Source: an uncultured Oscillospiraceae bacterium (GTDB lineage Bacteria > Bacillota > Clostridia > Oscillospirales > Ruminococcaceae). Taken from it: a stretch of DNA of 21,533 bases. The DNA lies in contig UQBC01000041.1 in NCBI GenBank assembly GCA_900539195.1, positions 1-21,533 on the forward strand, read 5' to 3'. The notes under the pieces are model-generated. The model saw only the letters and a list, made by a program, of their open reading frames with translations. It was not told where the DNA came from and did no database searches. Position numbers and translations under genes: made by a program. Shown piece after piece: positions 15,261 to 21,533 of the stretch (positions within the stretch are counted from its first letter, which is position 1; each line of letters starts with the position of its first letter).

Positions 15261-15377
15261 AAAAAGCACAAGGTGTGCGTTGACTATACTTACTTTGTTT
15301 TATACAGCCGGATTCGGGAGTTTTAGATGCTGTAAAATAAAGACGGTTATATAACGCTTACTTTGTGCAATTTTTTT
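15261..15377 (+). ncRNA. Large folded RNA element ending in seven Ts
   Basis: Three nested helices can be drawn. P1 is GCACAAGG/CTTTGTGC (15266-15273 / 15361-15368). P2 is GCGTT/AACGC (15277-15281 / 15353-15357). P3 is a 14-bp stem (15293-15308 / 15329-15342, one G-U, two-base bulge) with a 20-base loop. T7 at 15371-15377 follows. CTTACTTTGT occurs twice (15289-15298, 15357-15366), allowing an alternative pairing of the P1 left arm. At the least it is the AGCS terminator, but the internal architecture is more than a terminator needs. Confidence 0.5.
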
Positions 15378-15382
15378 GCCGA

Positions 15383-15414
15383 TTTTGCAATTTATCTATT
15401 GACCTATTGCAAAA
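15383..15414. promoter_or_regulatory. Inverted repeat around the pckG -35 box
   Basis: TTTTGCAAT (15383-15391) and ATTGCAAAA (15406-15414) are perfect 9-bp inverted arms. Their TTGCAA cores are 22 bp apart, about two helical turns, and they flank the -35 TTGACC. This is the layout of a repressor operator; the regulator is unknown. Confidence 0.45.
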
Positions 15415-15427
15415 AATAGTTTATAAT
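15399..15427 (+). promoter_or_regulatory. Promoter of pckG
   Basis: -35 TTGACC (15399-15404), 17-bp spacer, -10 TATAAT (15422-15427). The start would be near 15434. Confidence 0.87.
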
Positions 15428-15433
15428 AGTAAA

Positions 15434-15530
15434 TGGGGAACAAGGTACGATGAACCGTATCGATATTTCCCTACCGAATGACTTTCATCAGCATAAGCTG
15501 ATAAAATAAAGAAAAGGAGAACAATCGGTT
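15434..15530 (+). promoter_or_regulatory. pckG leader with 5'-terminal stem
   Basis: GGGAA/TTCCC (15436-15440 / 15467-15471) encloses an inner stem GGTACG/CGTATC, right at the predicted 5' end. A second hairpin, ATCAGC-ATAA-GCTGAT, lies at 15487-15502. Ribosome site AAAAGGAG (15512-15519) follows. A 5'-terminal stem fits mRNA stabilisation; no known riboswitch is recognised. Confidence 0.45.
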
Positions 15531-17312
15531 ATGACAAAGAATCAGAATGTTTTAAAGTGGGTTGAAGAAATGAAAGCCCTCACACAGCCCGACAAGGTTG
15601 TATGGATCGATGGCAGCGAGGAACAGCTCAAGGCTCTTCGTGACGAAGCTATCGCAACAGGCGAGATGATTGAGCTCAACCAGGAAAAGCTCCCCGGCTG
15701 CTTATATCACAGAACAGCTGAAAACGACGTTGCCCGTGTAGAAGACAGAACATTCATCTGCTCAAGAGAGAAGGAGAATGCAGGTCCTACAAACAACTGG
15801 ATGGATCCTAAGGAAATGTACGCTAAGCTGACAAAGCTCTATGACGGCGTTATGAAGGGTCGTACAATGTACGTTATCCCCTACTCAATGGGACCTATCG
15901 GCTCACCTATCGCTAAGGTTGGTGTTGAGCTGACAGACTCTATCTATGTTGTACTCAACATGGACATTATGACAAGAATGGGCGCACAGGCATTCAAGAA
16001 CCTGCCCGATGACTCCAACGACTTCGTAAGATGCCTTCACTCAAAGGCTGACGTTGATCCCGAAAAGAGATACATTGTTCAGTTCCCCGAAGACAACACA
16101 ATCTGGTCTATCAACTCAGCTTACGGCGGTAACGTACTGCTCGGCAAGAAGTGCTTCGCACTCCGTATCGCTTCTTACCAGGGTTGGAAGGAAGGCTGGA
16201 TGGCTGAGCATATGCTTATCCTCGGCGTTAAGAAGCCCGATGGTGACATCAAGTATATCACAGCAGCATTCCCCTCAGCTTGCGGTAAAACAAACCTCGC
16301 TATGCTTATTCCTCCCGAGGGTTATAAGAAGGCAGGCTACGAAGTATTCACAGTAGGTGACGATATTGCATGGATGAAGCAGGGTCCCGATGGCAGACTT
16401 TACGCTATCAACCCCGAGAACGGCTTCTTCGGTGTTGCTCCCGGTACAAACGCAAAGAGCAACTACAACGCACTTGCATCGACAAGAAAGAACACAATCT
16501 TCACAAACGTTGCTATCAACAATGATGATATGACAGCTTGGTGGGAAGGTCTTGACAAGAATCCTCCCGAGAATGCAACAGACTGGAAGGGCAACAAGGT
16601 TAACGGTAAGGAATACACAGCAGCAGGCAACAAGCTCGCTCATCCTAACTCACGTTTCACAGCTCCCGCTCAGAACTGCCCCTGCATTTCACCTGAGTTC
16701 AACAACCCCCAGGGTGTTCCGATCTCAGCTATCATCTTCGGCGGCAGACGTGCAGCTACAACTCCTCTGGTTTACCAGTCATTCAGCTGGCAGCACGGCA
16801 CATATGTAGGCTCTGCAGTTTCTTCTGAAACAACAGCAGCTGCTACAGGTGCAGTAGGCGTACTCCGTCACGATCCTATGGCTATGAAGCCCTTCTGCGG
16901 CTACCACATGGCTGATTACTGGGCACACTGGCTCGAAATGGGCGAGAAGCTCGGCGACAAGGCTCCTAAGATATTCAACGTTAACTGGTTCAAGCAGGAT
17001 GAGAACGGCAACTTTATGTGGCCCGGTTTCGGCGACAACATGAGAGTTCTCGACTGGATCATCAAGAGATGCGAAGGCACAATTGATGCTGAAAAGACAC
17101 CTATCGGCTACCTTCCTAAGAAGGGTGACATCAACCTCAAGGGTATTGAGGACGAGGTTACATCAGAAGTTGAAGACAAGCTGCTCGCAGTTGACAGAGA
17201 CCTCTGGAAGAAGGAAGTAGAAGAGATGAAGGAATTCTACAAGCAGTTCGGTGACAAGCTCCCCGACGGCTTAAAGCAGGAACTCGCTGATCTCGAAGCA
17301 AGACTTGGCTAA
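15531..17312 (+). CDS. pckG: Phosphoenolpyruvate carboxykinase (GTP)
   Basis: The enzyme interconverts oxaloacetate + GTP with PEP + CO2 + GDP; in fermenting anaerobes it commonly runs towards oxaloacetate. The 593-residue length and motifs mark the GTP-specific family (about 600-620), not the ATP-type PckA (~530). The P-loop FPSACGKTNL (247-256) carries the reactive cysteine C251. Kinase-2 GDDIAWMK spans 276-283. NSRF with R375 and FGGRR (403-407) follow, and the aromatic guanine-binding region is around 485-510. Codon use is strongly biased as in nifJ, consistent with high expression. It is monocistronic, with a consensus promoter, an operator-like repeat, a structured leader and a strong terminator. 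Confidence 0.96.
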   Translation: MTKNQNVLKWVEEMKALTQPDKVVWIDGSEEQLKALRDEAIATGEMIELNQEKLPGCLYHRTAENDVARVEDRTFICSREKENAGPTNNWMDPKEMYAKLTKLYDGVMKGRTMYVIPYSMGPIGSPIAKVGVELTDSIYVVLNMDIMTRMGAQAFKNLPDDSNDFVRCLHSKADVDPEKRYIVQFPEDNTIWSINSAYGGNVLLGKKCFALRIASYQGWKEGWMAEHMLILGVKKPDGDIKYITAAFPSACGKTNLAMLIPPEGYKKAGYEVFTVGDDIAWMKQGPDGRLYAINPENGFFGVAPGTNAKSNYNALASTRKNTIFTNVAINNDDMTAWWEGLDKNPPENATDWKGNKVNGKEYTAAGNKLAHPNSRFTAPAQNCPCISPEFNNPQGVPISAIIFGGRRAATTPLVYQSFSWQHGTYVGSAVSSETTAAATGAVGVLRHDPMAMKPFCGYHMADYWAHWLEMGEKLGDKAPKIFNVNWFKQDENGNFMWPGFGDNMRVLDWIIKRCEGTIDAEKTPIGYLPKKGDINLKGIEDEVTSEVEDKLLAVDRDLWKKEVEEMKEFYKQFGDKLPDGLKQELADLEARLG

Positions 17313-17336
17313 TCCATAACTGAATAAACTACTCCG

Positions 17337-17370
17337 ATCCCCTGTTAAGCGATTAACAGGGGATTTTCTT
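17337..17370 (+). terminator. Terminator of pckG
   Basis: ATCCCCTGTTAA (17337-17348) pairs perfectly with TTAACAGGGGAT (17353-17364) around GCGA, followed by TTTCTT. Confidence 0.93.
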
Positions 17371-17434
17371 ATGCTTCATACACTCTTAGCTTGTATGCAA
17401 CAAGGCAAATACCGCACTGCTGTCTACCGCATTA

Positions 17435-17481
17435 TATACAGCAAAACGGCACCGGAAGATTTCCGATGCCGTTTCTGTATA
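17435..17481 (-). terminator. Terminator of the sugar ABC operon
   Basis: TATACAG/CTGTATA (17435-17441 / 17475-17481), AAACGGCA/TGCCGTTT and CGGAA/TTCCG stack into a stem of about 20 bp with a two-base bulge and one mismatch around a three-base loop. On the minus strand TTTTGC follows the inner stem. It lies 25 bases past the last permease stop. Confidence 0.8.
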
Positions 17482-17506
17482 AAATATATTAACCCAAAAT
17501 TTCTGA

Positions 17507-18445
17507 TTAGCCCTTTACTGCGCCAAGTGCAACGCCCTTAACAATGAACTTGGATAAGCAAAGATAAATAACTACTATAGGAAGTATCGAAAGGATAACA
17601 ACAAGATACTTAACACCGAAGTCGACTATCTTATCGTTGCCAAGAACGCCCGCAACCATCATAGGCATTGTTCGCTGTTCGATCTTGTTAGAAAGAAGCA
17701 ACATTGAAGGTGTATAGTAGTTGTTCCAGTTAGCAACGAACTGGAAGATAGCCTGAACTGCGAAAGCAGGCTTAAGTATCGGCAGTGCAATTCTTATGAA
17801 TGTCATAAACTCGCCGCTACCGTCTATTCTTGCAGCCTCAACTATCTCAAGCGGGAATGAAGACTTCATATACTGTAACATGAAGAATACAACCGCAGGA
17901 GCTGCAACCGCAGGAACGATTAGCGGAATGAAGTTATCATACAGCTTGATCTGAACCATGAACTCTAAGAAACCGGTAGAAACAACCTGCATAGGAACCA
18001 TCATAACAGCAAGTATGAATGTTGTTGCAGCCTTTTTAAGCTTGAAATCATAAACTACAAGACCGTAAGCAGTAAGTCCTGAGAAGAAAACCGCACAAGC
18101 AGTAGCGCCTATTGATATAATCAAGCTGTTTGCATAACCATAGAAGAGGTTAAAGGCACTTACAAACGCACCATCTGCCGCAGAAGGATCATTAAGAGTT
18201 TCAAAGTTCTTAATCAAATTTCCGCCTGGAAGAAGCGAAATACCTTGTGAAATAATATCTCCCGAATCTCTTGTTGCGTTAATAAGGATTATGTAAATCG
18301 GGAACAAACTTATAACCGTTATAATAAGACAAACTACAAAACGTATTATTGCCTGTATCTTAACACCTCTGGTGTAGCGCTCTTCTACACTTTGCATACG
18401 TCTTTTTCCACTCTTCTCGTCAATGATAGTAGAAGCATTAGCCAT
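17507..18445 (-). CDS. Carbohydrate ABC transporter permease, MalG/AraQ type
   Basis: This 312-residue inner-membrane subunit is of the CUT1 sugar-importer class. About six hydrophobic segments are visible, beginning near 33-55. The EAA loop EAARIDGSGEFMTFIRIALP (203-222) is the docking site for the ATPase. The N terminus (about 1-28) is hydrophilic and cytoplasmic. A strong AAGGAGGG site starting at the stop codon of the first permease, 15 bases upstream, indicates co-translation. It is the last gene of the operon. No ATPase is present, as is usual when a shared MsmX/MsiK-type ATPase is encoded elsewhere. Confidence 0.93.
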   Translation of the reverse strand: MANASTIIDEKSGKRRMQSVEERYTRGVKIQAIIRFVVCLIITVISLFPIYIILINATRDSGDIISQGISLLPGGNLIKNFETLNDPSAADGAFVSAFNLFYGYANSLIISIGATACAVFFSGLTAYGLVVYDFKLKKAATTFILAVMMVPMQVVSTGFLEFMVQIKLYDNFIPLIVPAVAAPAVVFFMLQYMKSSFPLEIVEAARIDGSGEFMTFIRIALPILKPAFAVQAIFQFVANWNNYYTPSMLLLSNKIEQRTMPMMVAGVLGNDKIVDFGVKYLVVILSILPIVVIYLCLSKFIVKGVALGAVKG

Positions 18446-18460
18446 TGTCTGTATCCCTCC

Positions 18461-19438
18461 TTACTTGGATTTCTTTGCCTTTGCAGGCGCAGTTGAATCC
18501 GTATTGAACTTGTAGACAAAGATGCCAAGTGCCGCAGTTATAATGAACAGTATTACAGAAGCAGCAGCAGAATAACCGTAGTTAGGCTGTGCAGCGTGGA
18601 AGTTCTGATAAATGAATACTGCGGTCGTCTTTAAGCTCTGTCTTACTACAGTACCCTCATGTAACAGATAAGGAATATCGAACATCTGAAGACCACCGAT
18701 AAGTGATGTTATTACAACGTAAATAAAGATAGGCTTCAGAATCGGCATTGTTATCTTGAAGAATGTATGCAGACCGCTTGAACCGTCTATCGAAGCAGCT
18801 TCATAAATAGAAGCGTCGATACCGTAAATACCGGACATAAGAAGAAGCATTGTGTTGCCATACCACATCCATGACTGAATGAACATAACAAGAACTCTTG
18901 AAGCCCATACATTGTTGATGAACGGGAATGCTTCGTTTATCCAGTCCCAGTTAAGCAAAATGGAGTTTATTGCACCATACTTTGAGTTACCGAATATCAT
19001 AAGGAACATACCTGCAACAGAAGCTGCAGTGATTATATTAGGAAGATACATAAGTACCTTGAATGCGCCTGCTCCCTTGATCTTAACTCTTACATCAGAG
19101 AACCATACTGCCAACAACAGTGAAAGCAGTAACTGAATTACAAAGTTACCTATCCAGAGAATGGCTGTATTGCCTAATGTATTCAGGAAATCCTGCTGAA
19201 TTGCCGCACCGGCACTGAACTCTCCGCCTGCCGCATCACCAAACAGAAGATACTGATAGTTCTGCAATCCTACGAATGCATCGGGGTTACCGCTGTTACC
19301 TTTTAGACTTAGGATAAAGGTATTGATAAGCGGATAAATCATAAAAAATGTGTAAACCAAGAAAAATGGTAAAATAAATAGATAGCCATATTTAGCATAG
19401 CTTACCATTTTATGAGGCTTACCGGCAGTTCTCTGCAT
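18461..19438 (-). CDS. Carbohydrate ABC transporter permease, MalF/LacF type
   Basis: This 325-residue membrane subunit pairs with the MalG-type permease encoded next. It shows about six hydrophobic segments (first at about 18-40) and the EAA loop YEAASIDGSSGLHTFFKITMP (212-232). The start is ATG 19438, about ten bases after AAAGG; the reading frame stays open to 19531 but that extension has no ribosome site and runs through the intercistronic hairpin. It lacks the long extra N-terminal helices of E. coli MalF, as expected for Gram-positive CUT1 permeases. The C terminus is lysine-rich (AKAKKSK). Confidence 0.93.
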   Translation of the reverse strand: MQRTAGKPHKMVSYAKYGYLFILPFFLVYTFFMIYPLINTFILSLKGNSGNPDAFVGLQNYQYLLFGDAAGGEFSAGAAIQQDFLNTLGNTAILWIGNFVIQLLLSLLLAVWFSDVRVKIKGAGAFKVLMYLPNIITAASVAGMFLMIFGNSKYGAINSILLNWDWINEAFPFINNVWASRVLVMFIQSWMWYGNTMLLLMSGIYGIDASIYEAASIDGSSGLHTFFKITMPILKPIFIYVVITSLIGGLQMFDIPYLLHEGTVVRQSLKTTAVFIYQNFHAAQPNYGYSAAASVILFIITAALGIFVYKFNTDSTAPAKAKKSK

Positions 19439-19464
19439 AAAATACACACCTTTCAACTGATTTT

Positions 19465-19521
19465 GGCTAAAAAATTTACAATATACGCTTATGGGCTTTC
19501 GCCCATAAGCAATATATTGTA
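19465..19521 (-). terminator. Intercistronic hairpin with T run, binding protein / permeases
   Basis: GCTTATGGGC-TTTC-GCCCATAAGC (19487-19510) is perfect and extended by TACAATATA/TATATTGTA (19477-19485 / 19513-19521). A run of six Ts follows on the minus strand near 19474-19469. It should end or process part of the transcript so that the binding protein is made in excess over the permeases. Confidence 0.8.
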
Positions 19522-19560
19522 GAGTGATCAATAAATTGTATTAGGGTTTTCTGCTATTGA

Positions 19561-21006
19561 TTATTCAACAGTGAGGTCGGGGAATGAACCCTTAACAAGC
19601 TGCTTGAATGCCTTTATAGCGTCATCCTTTGTAGCGTATGTGCCATCAAGGTAACCCTGAACTGATGTGTTGAAGTGACCCTTGATTACTGAGTCATACT
19701 TTGTGATCATACCATCCATCTTGATGCCTTCAGCTGCTGTGTAGAGAACTGCAAACTGATCCTGACCATCCTTGAGGAGTAAGTTCTTGTTTGTCTTTGC
19801 TTCAGCGATATCCTTCATAACAGTCTTGTTATTGCAGAAGTCGCCTGTGAACTCTGTGTACTTCTTCATTGTATCAGCATTTGTTGTGAAGAATTCAACG
19901 AACTGCTTAGCAAGTGACTTGTTGTCGCACTTTGTTGAAACGCCGAGCCATGTACCGCCCCAGAAGTAGTTTGTAGGACCTGCACAGAATGCCATCTCAT
20001 AAGTAGGCTTTACTTCTGTACCTTCGCCTGTGCCCTTAGCAAAGCTGTAAAGGATCGAGCTTGTACCTGTTGTAAGACCCCATGTAGGAACGAAGTCACC
20101 GAGAGCTGTACCATCCTGAACTGCTGCGTACCAAGCATCCTGCCACTGAGGAACATCTGCCATGTACTTGTTGTCCTTGAATGACTTAGCTATATCATAG
20201 AAGTCAGGAGCTGTATCCATCTCAAGCTTACCGTCAACTACCCAAGCCTTTGTTCTGTTAGCCTGGTATACCTGCCAGAGACCACCCTCTGTAGCCTGTA
20301 ATGATGTCTTGCCGCCGCTCTTTTCGTAGAGTGTCTTAGCTGTAGACTGGAATGTATCCCAGTCCTTAACGAGTTTCTGCATATCATCAGGACTATTAAC
20401 GCCGAGGTATTCCTTAGCGAGGTCTGCTCTGTAAGCGAAACCACCGGGAGCTGCCTGGAATGAAGCACCCTTGAGAACGCCTGCATCGTTCTTACCGATT
20501 GCCACTGTGTAGCCGTAAGAATCTGCATAAGCTGATTCTTCAATGCCAAGTGCTGAGAGAGGAGCTGTCAGCTGGTCATCGTTGATGTACTGGAGAATCC
20601 AGTCAGCTTCAAGACACATAAGGTCAGCATCGCCGTCACCCTTGAGGTACTGCTGGTACTGGTCACGACCGCCTTCACCGTTTGAACCCTGCTTGCTGAT
20701 CTCGATCTTGTCTTCAGGTGTTCCTGTTTCCTTGCAGAACAGCTTAACCATGTTAACGATATCTGAGTTTGACTCCCAAGCGAGGATTGTCAGCTTGTCG
20801 CCGTCATCCTTGAGCTCAGTTGCCTCAGCCTTGCTCTCGTCAGATTTGCTGCTGTCTTCTGTCTTGCTGTCTTCTGTCTTGCTTGAATCTGTTGTTGATG
20901 AAGCGTCAGAAGCTGTTGAGCTTGTAGCGTTGTTGCTTGAGCAGCCTGCTACTGCGCCGAGAATTGATGCAGATGCTAATACAGCTGCTAAAATTCTTTT
21001 CTTCAT
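19561..21006 (-). CDS. Sugar ABC transporter substrate-binding lipoprotein
   Basis: This 481-residue extracytoplasmic solute-binding protein is of CUT1 (MalE-like) type. The signal peptide ends in the lipobox AVAGC, with lipidated C22. Residues 23-70 form a Ser/Thr/Asp/Glu-rich tether with a repeated TEDSK motif. The binding domain starts near KLTILAWESN (71-80) and has the typical Trp-rich, mixed alpha/beta pattern. The ligand cannot be read from the sequence. Ribosome site GGAGGAATT precedes ATG 21006. It is first in the operon, ahead of the two permeases, and its codon use suggests high expression. Regulation is suggested by the LacI-type palindrome at 21295-21306. Confidence 0.93.
   Translation of the reverse strand: MKKRILAAVLASASILGAVAGCSSNNATSSTASDASSTTDSSKTEDSKTEDSSKSDESKAEATELKDDGDKLTILAWESNSDIVNMVKLFCKETGTPEDKIEISKQGSNGEGGRDQYQQYLKGDGDADLMCLEADWILQYINDDQLTAPLSALGIEESAYADSYGYTVAIGKNDAGVLKGASFQAAPGGFAYRADLAKEYLGVNSPDDMQKLVKDWDTFQSTAKTLYEKSGGKTSLQATEGGLWQVYQANRTKAWVVDGKLEMDTAPDFYDIAKSFKDNKYMADVPQWQDAWYAAVQDGTALGDFVPTWGLTTGTSSILYSFAKGTGEGTEVKPTYEMAFCAGPTNYFWGGTWLGVSTKCDNKSLAKQFVEFFTTNADTMKKYTEFTGDFCNNKTVMKDIAEAKTNKNLLLKDGQDQFAVLYTAAEGIKMDGMITKYDSVIKGHFNTSVQGYLDGTYATKDDAIKAFKQLVKGSFPDLTVE
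20851..20880 (-). repeat. 15-bp perfect tandem repeat in the lipoprotein tether
   Basis: GCTGTCTTCTGTCTT occurs twice in a row (20851-20865, 20866-20880), encoding repeated TEDSK-like residues. The unit is a multiple of three, so copy-number change would alter tether length without a frameshift. Confidence 0.9.
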
Positions 21007-21226
21007 TGGTAATTCCTCCAGAATTATTCATTTTGTGAAGCTTGATGCTTTCACTGCCTGACCTTTCGGTCTCATTTAGTGAGGTCCGGTTCACTCGGCT
21101 TTCAATCAGCCTGTGTTTTTCATGCTCACTGTCTATATAACGATATGTGTCGAAATATATATAACAATGTAGAATTCACTAAAAAGCACTGTAGCTCATC
21201 AAAAGTTTTGTTCACTTTTTCCTCGT
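21007..21226 (-). promoter_or_regulatory. Long structured leader of the sugar ABC operon
   Basis: About 220 nt separate the predicted start (near 21227) from the ATG. Visible folds include the perfect tetraloop hairpin GACC-GAAA-GGTC (near 21060-21071) next to CTCA/TGAG, with a second GACC nearby that could pair alternatively. No known riboswitch is recognised and no gene is seen. Confidence 0.4.
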
Positions 21227-21233
21227 TGACATA

Positions 21234-21262
21234 ATTATATCACACATTTCACAAATTTGCAA
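21234..21262 (-). promoter_or_regulatory. Promoter of the sugar ABC operon
   Basis: On the minus strand, -35 TTGCAA (21262-21257), a 17-bp spacer and -10 TATAAT (21239-21234) with an upstream TGTGA. Confidence 0.75.
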
Positions 21263-21294
21263 GCGTTTTGGAAGAGAAGTTGTGTTTTTTTACC

Positions 21295-21306
21295 GTAAAC
21301 GTTTAC
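21295..21306. promoter_or_regulatory. LacI/CcpA-type operator
   Basis: GTAAACGTTTAC is a perfect 12-bp palindrome with the central CG typical of LacI-family sites. With flanks it matches 13 of 14 positions of the catabolite element TGWNANCGNTNWCA. It lies about 33 bp upstream of the -35 box, so simple steric repression is unlikely; activation or looping with another site is possible. Confidence 0.65.
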
Positions 21307-21352
21307 AAAAATCGTTTTTTCAAGATTTTTTCGTTATTTTGCACAAAAAACC

Positions 21353-21368
21353 GTTACAACTTTGTAAC
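21353..21368. promoter_or_regulatory. 16-bp palindrome, second operator candidate
   Basis: GTTACAA-CT-TTGTAAC has perfect 7-bp arms. A weaker related site, GTAAACGATTTTAC (21445-21458), has GTAAA/TTTAC arms. They may serve the ABC operon or a divergent gene beyond the contig end. Confidence 0.4.
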
Positions 21369-21507
21369 AATTCAGATGTAACTACATTACTGATTTTTCT
21401 TTTATCTCGCTTTACAATGCGAAATATTCAAATTGTAACACCGTGTAAACGATTTTACGTTAATTTAGCTCACAAAAAGTTTATAAAGTAATTAATGTAC
21501 ATATAGC

Positions 21508-21533
21508 CTGTCTCTTATACACATCTCCGAGCC
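21508..21533. other. Nextera (Tn5) sequencing adapter remnant
   Basis: The last 26 bases are CTGTCTCTTATACACATCT, the Tn5 mosaic end used in Nextera libraries, followed by CCGAGCC, the start of the read-2 adapter. They are not genomic. True sequence ends at about 21507. Confidence 0.97.

Larger units (their letters stand above)
15225..15530 (+). other. Intergenic region AGCS / pckG
   Basis: These 306 bases hold the large structured element 15261-15377, the inverted repeat 15383-15414, the pckG promoter 15399-15427 and the pckG leader. No gene is seen. Confidence 0.6.

Noticed and set aside
15280..15306. Possible promoter TTGACT...TATACA within the structured element
   Set aside because: The spacer is only 15 bp and the better pckG promoter lies 120 bp downstream; the bases are better explained by the stem structure.
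17313..17506. Small RNA gene between pckG and the ABC operon
   Set aside because: The two strong hairpins there are fully explained as the terminators of two converging transcripts; no promoter seen between them.

Overview
The window looks like a draft contig from an anaerobic, low-to-mid GC Gram-positive gut bacterium of the Oscillospiraceae (Ruminococcus / [Eubacterium] siraeum-like). The evidence is consensus sigma-A promoters with 17-bp spacers, strong GGAGG ribosome sites, CdaA/CdaR c-di-AMP genes, lipoprotein signal peptides, pyruvate:ferredoxin oxidoreductase, GTP-type PEP carboxykinase and a CUT1 sugar ABC transporter without its own ATPase. The genus is inference. The right end carries 26 bases of Nextera adapter, so the contig ends in a sequencing artefact. 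The left end starts inside a repeated tRNA sequence, a typical assembly break.

Layout. 1-473 (minus): one intact tRNA-Leu(CAG) lies between two broken tRNA-Leu copies whose D-arm regions carry a 42-bp two-hairpin repeat; a consensus promoter drives the group and a terminator follows the intact tRNA. 534-3393 (plus): a REC/HD-GYP/PAS/GGDEF cyclic-di-GMP protein and an overlapping HPt phosphotransfer protein. 3395-4474: nadA. 4518-6502: two lipoprotein cyclophilins, the first with a ruined active site. 6512-9759 (minus): cdaA-cdaR-mscS, a c-di-AMP operon with a small mechanosensitive channel in third place. 9899-13664 (plus): pyruvate:ferredoxin oxidoreductase. 13728-15377 (plus): an AGCS sodium/amino-acid symporter with a structured leader and a large folded RNA element ending in seven Ts. 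15383-17368 (plus): GTP-dependent PEP carboxykinase. 17435-21306 (minus): sugar-binding lipoprotein and two permeases, with a strong hairpin between the binding protein and the permeases, a ~220-nt leader and LacI/CcpA-type palindromes upstream.

How the genes fit together. NifJ and PckG are central to fermentative carbon flow around pyruvate, acetyl-CoA, PEP and oxaloacetate, and the ABC genes import sugar. Two second-messenger systems sit about 4 kb apart: c-di-GMP (made and possibly degraded by one protein) and c-di-AMP (made by CdaA, here linked to turgor release by an MscS-type channel).

The gene content is mostly ordinary housekeeping. The most unusual material is non-coding or degenerate: the 42-bp element in tRNA-Leu genes, unassigned structured RNAs at 13762-13907 and 15261-15377, a 12-bp inverted repeat that could make a promoter-dependent terminator before the cyclophilins, and the inactive-looking cyclophilin. 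No defence system, CRISPR array, integrase or insertion sequence is visible. All promoters, terminators and RNA folds were read by eye, without folding or database searches.
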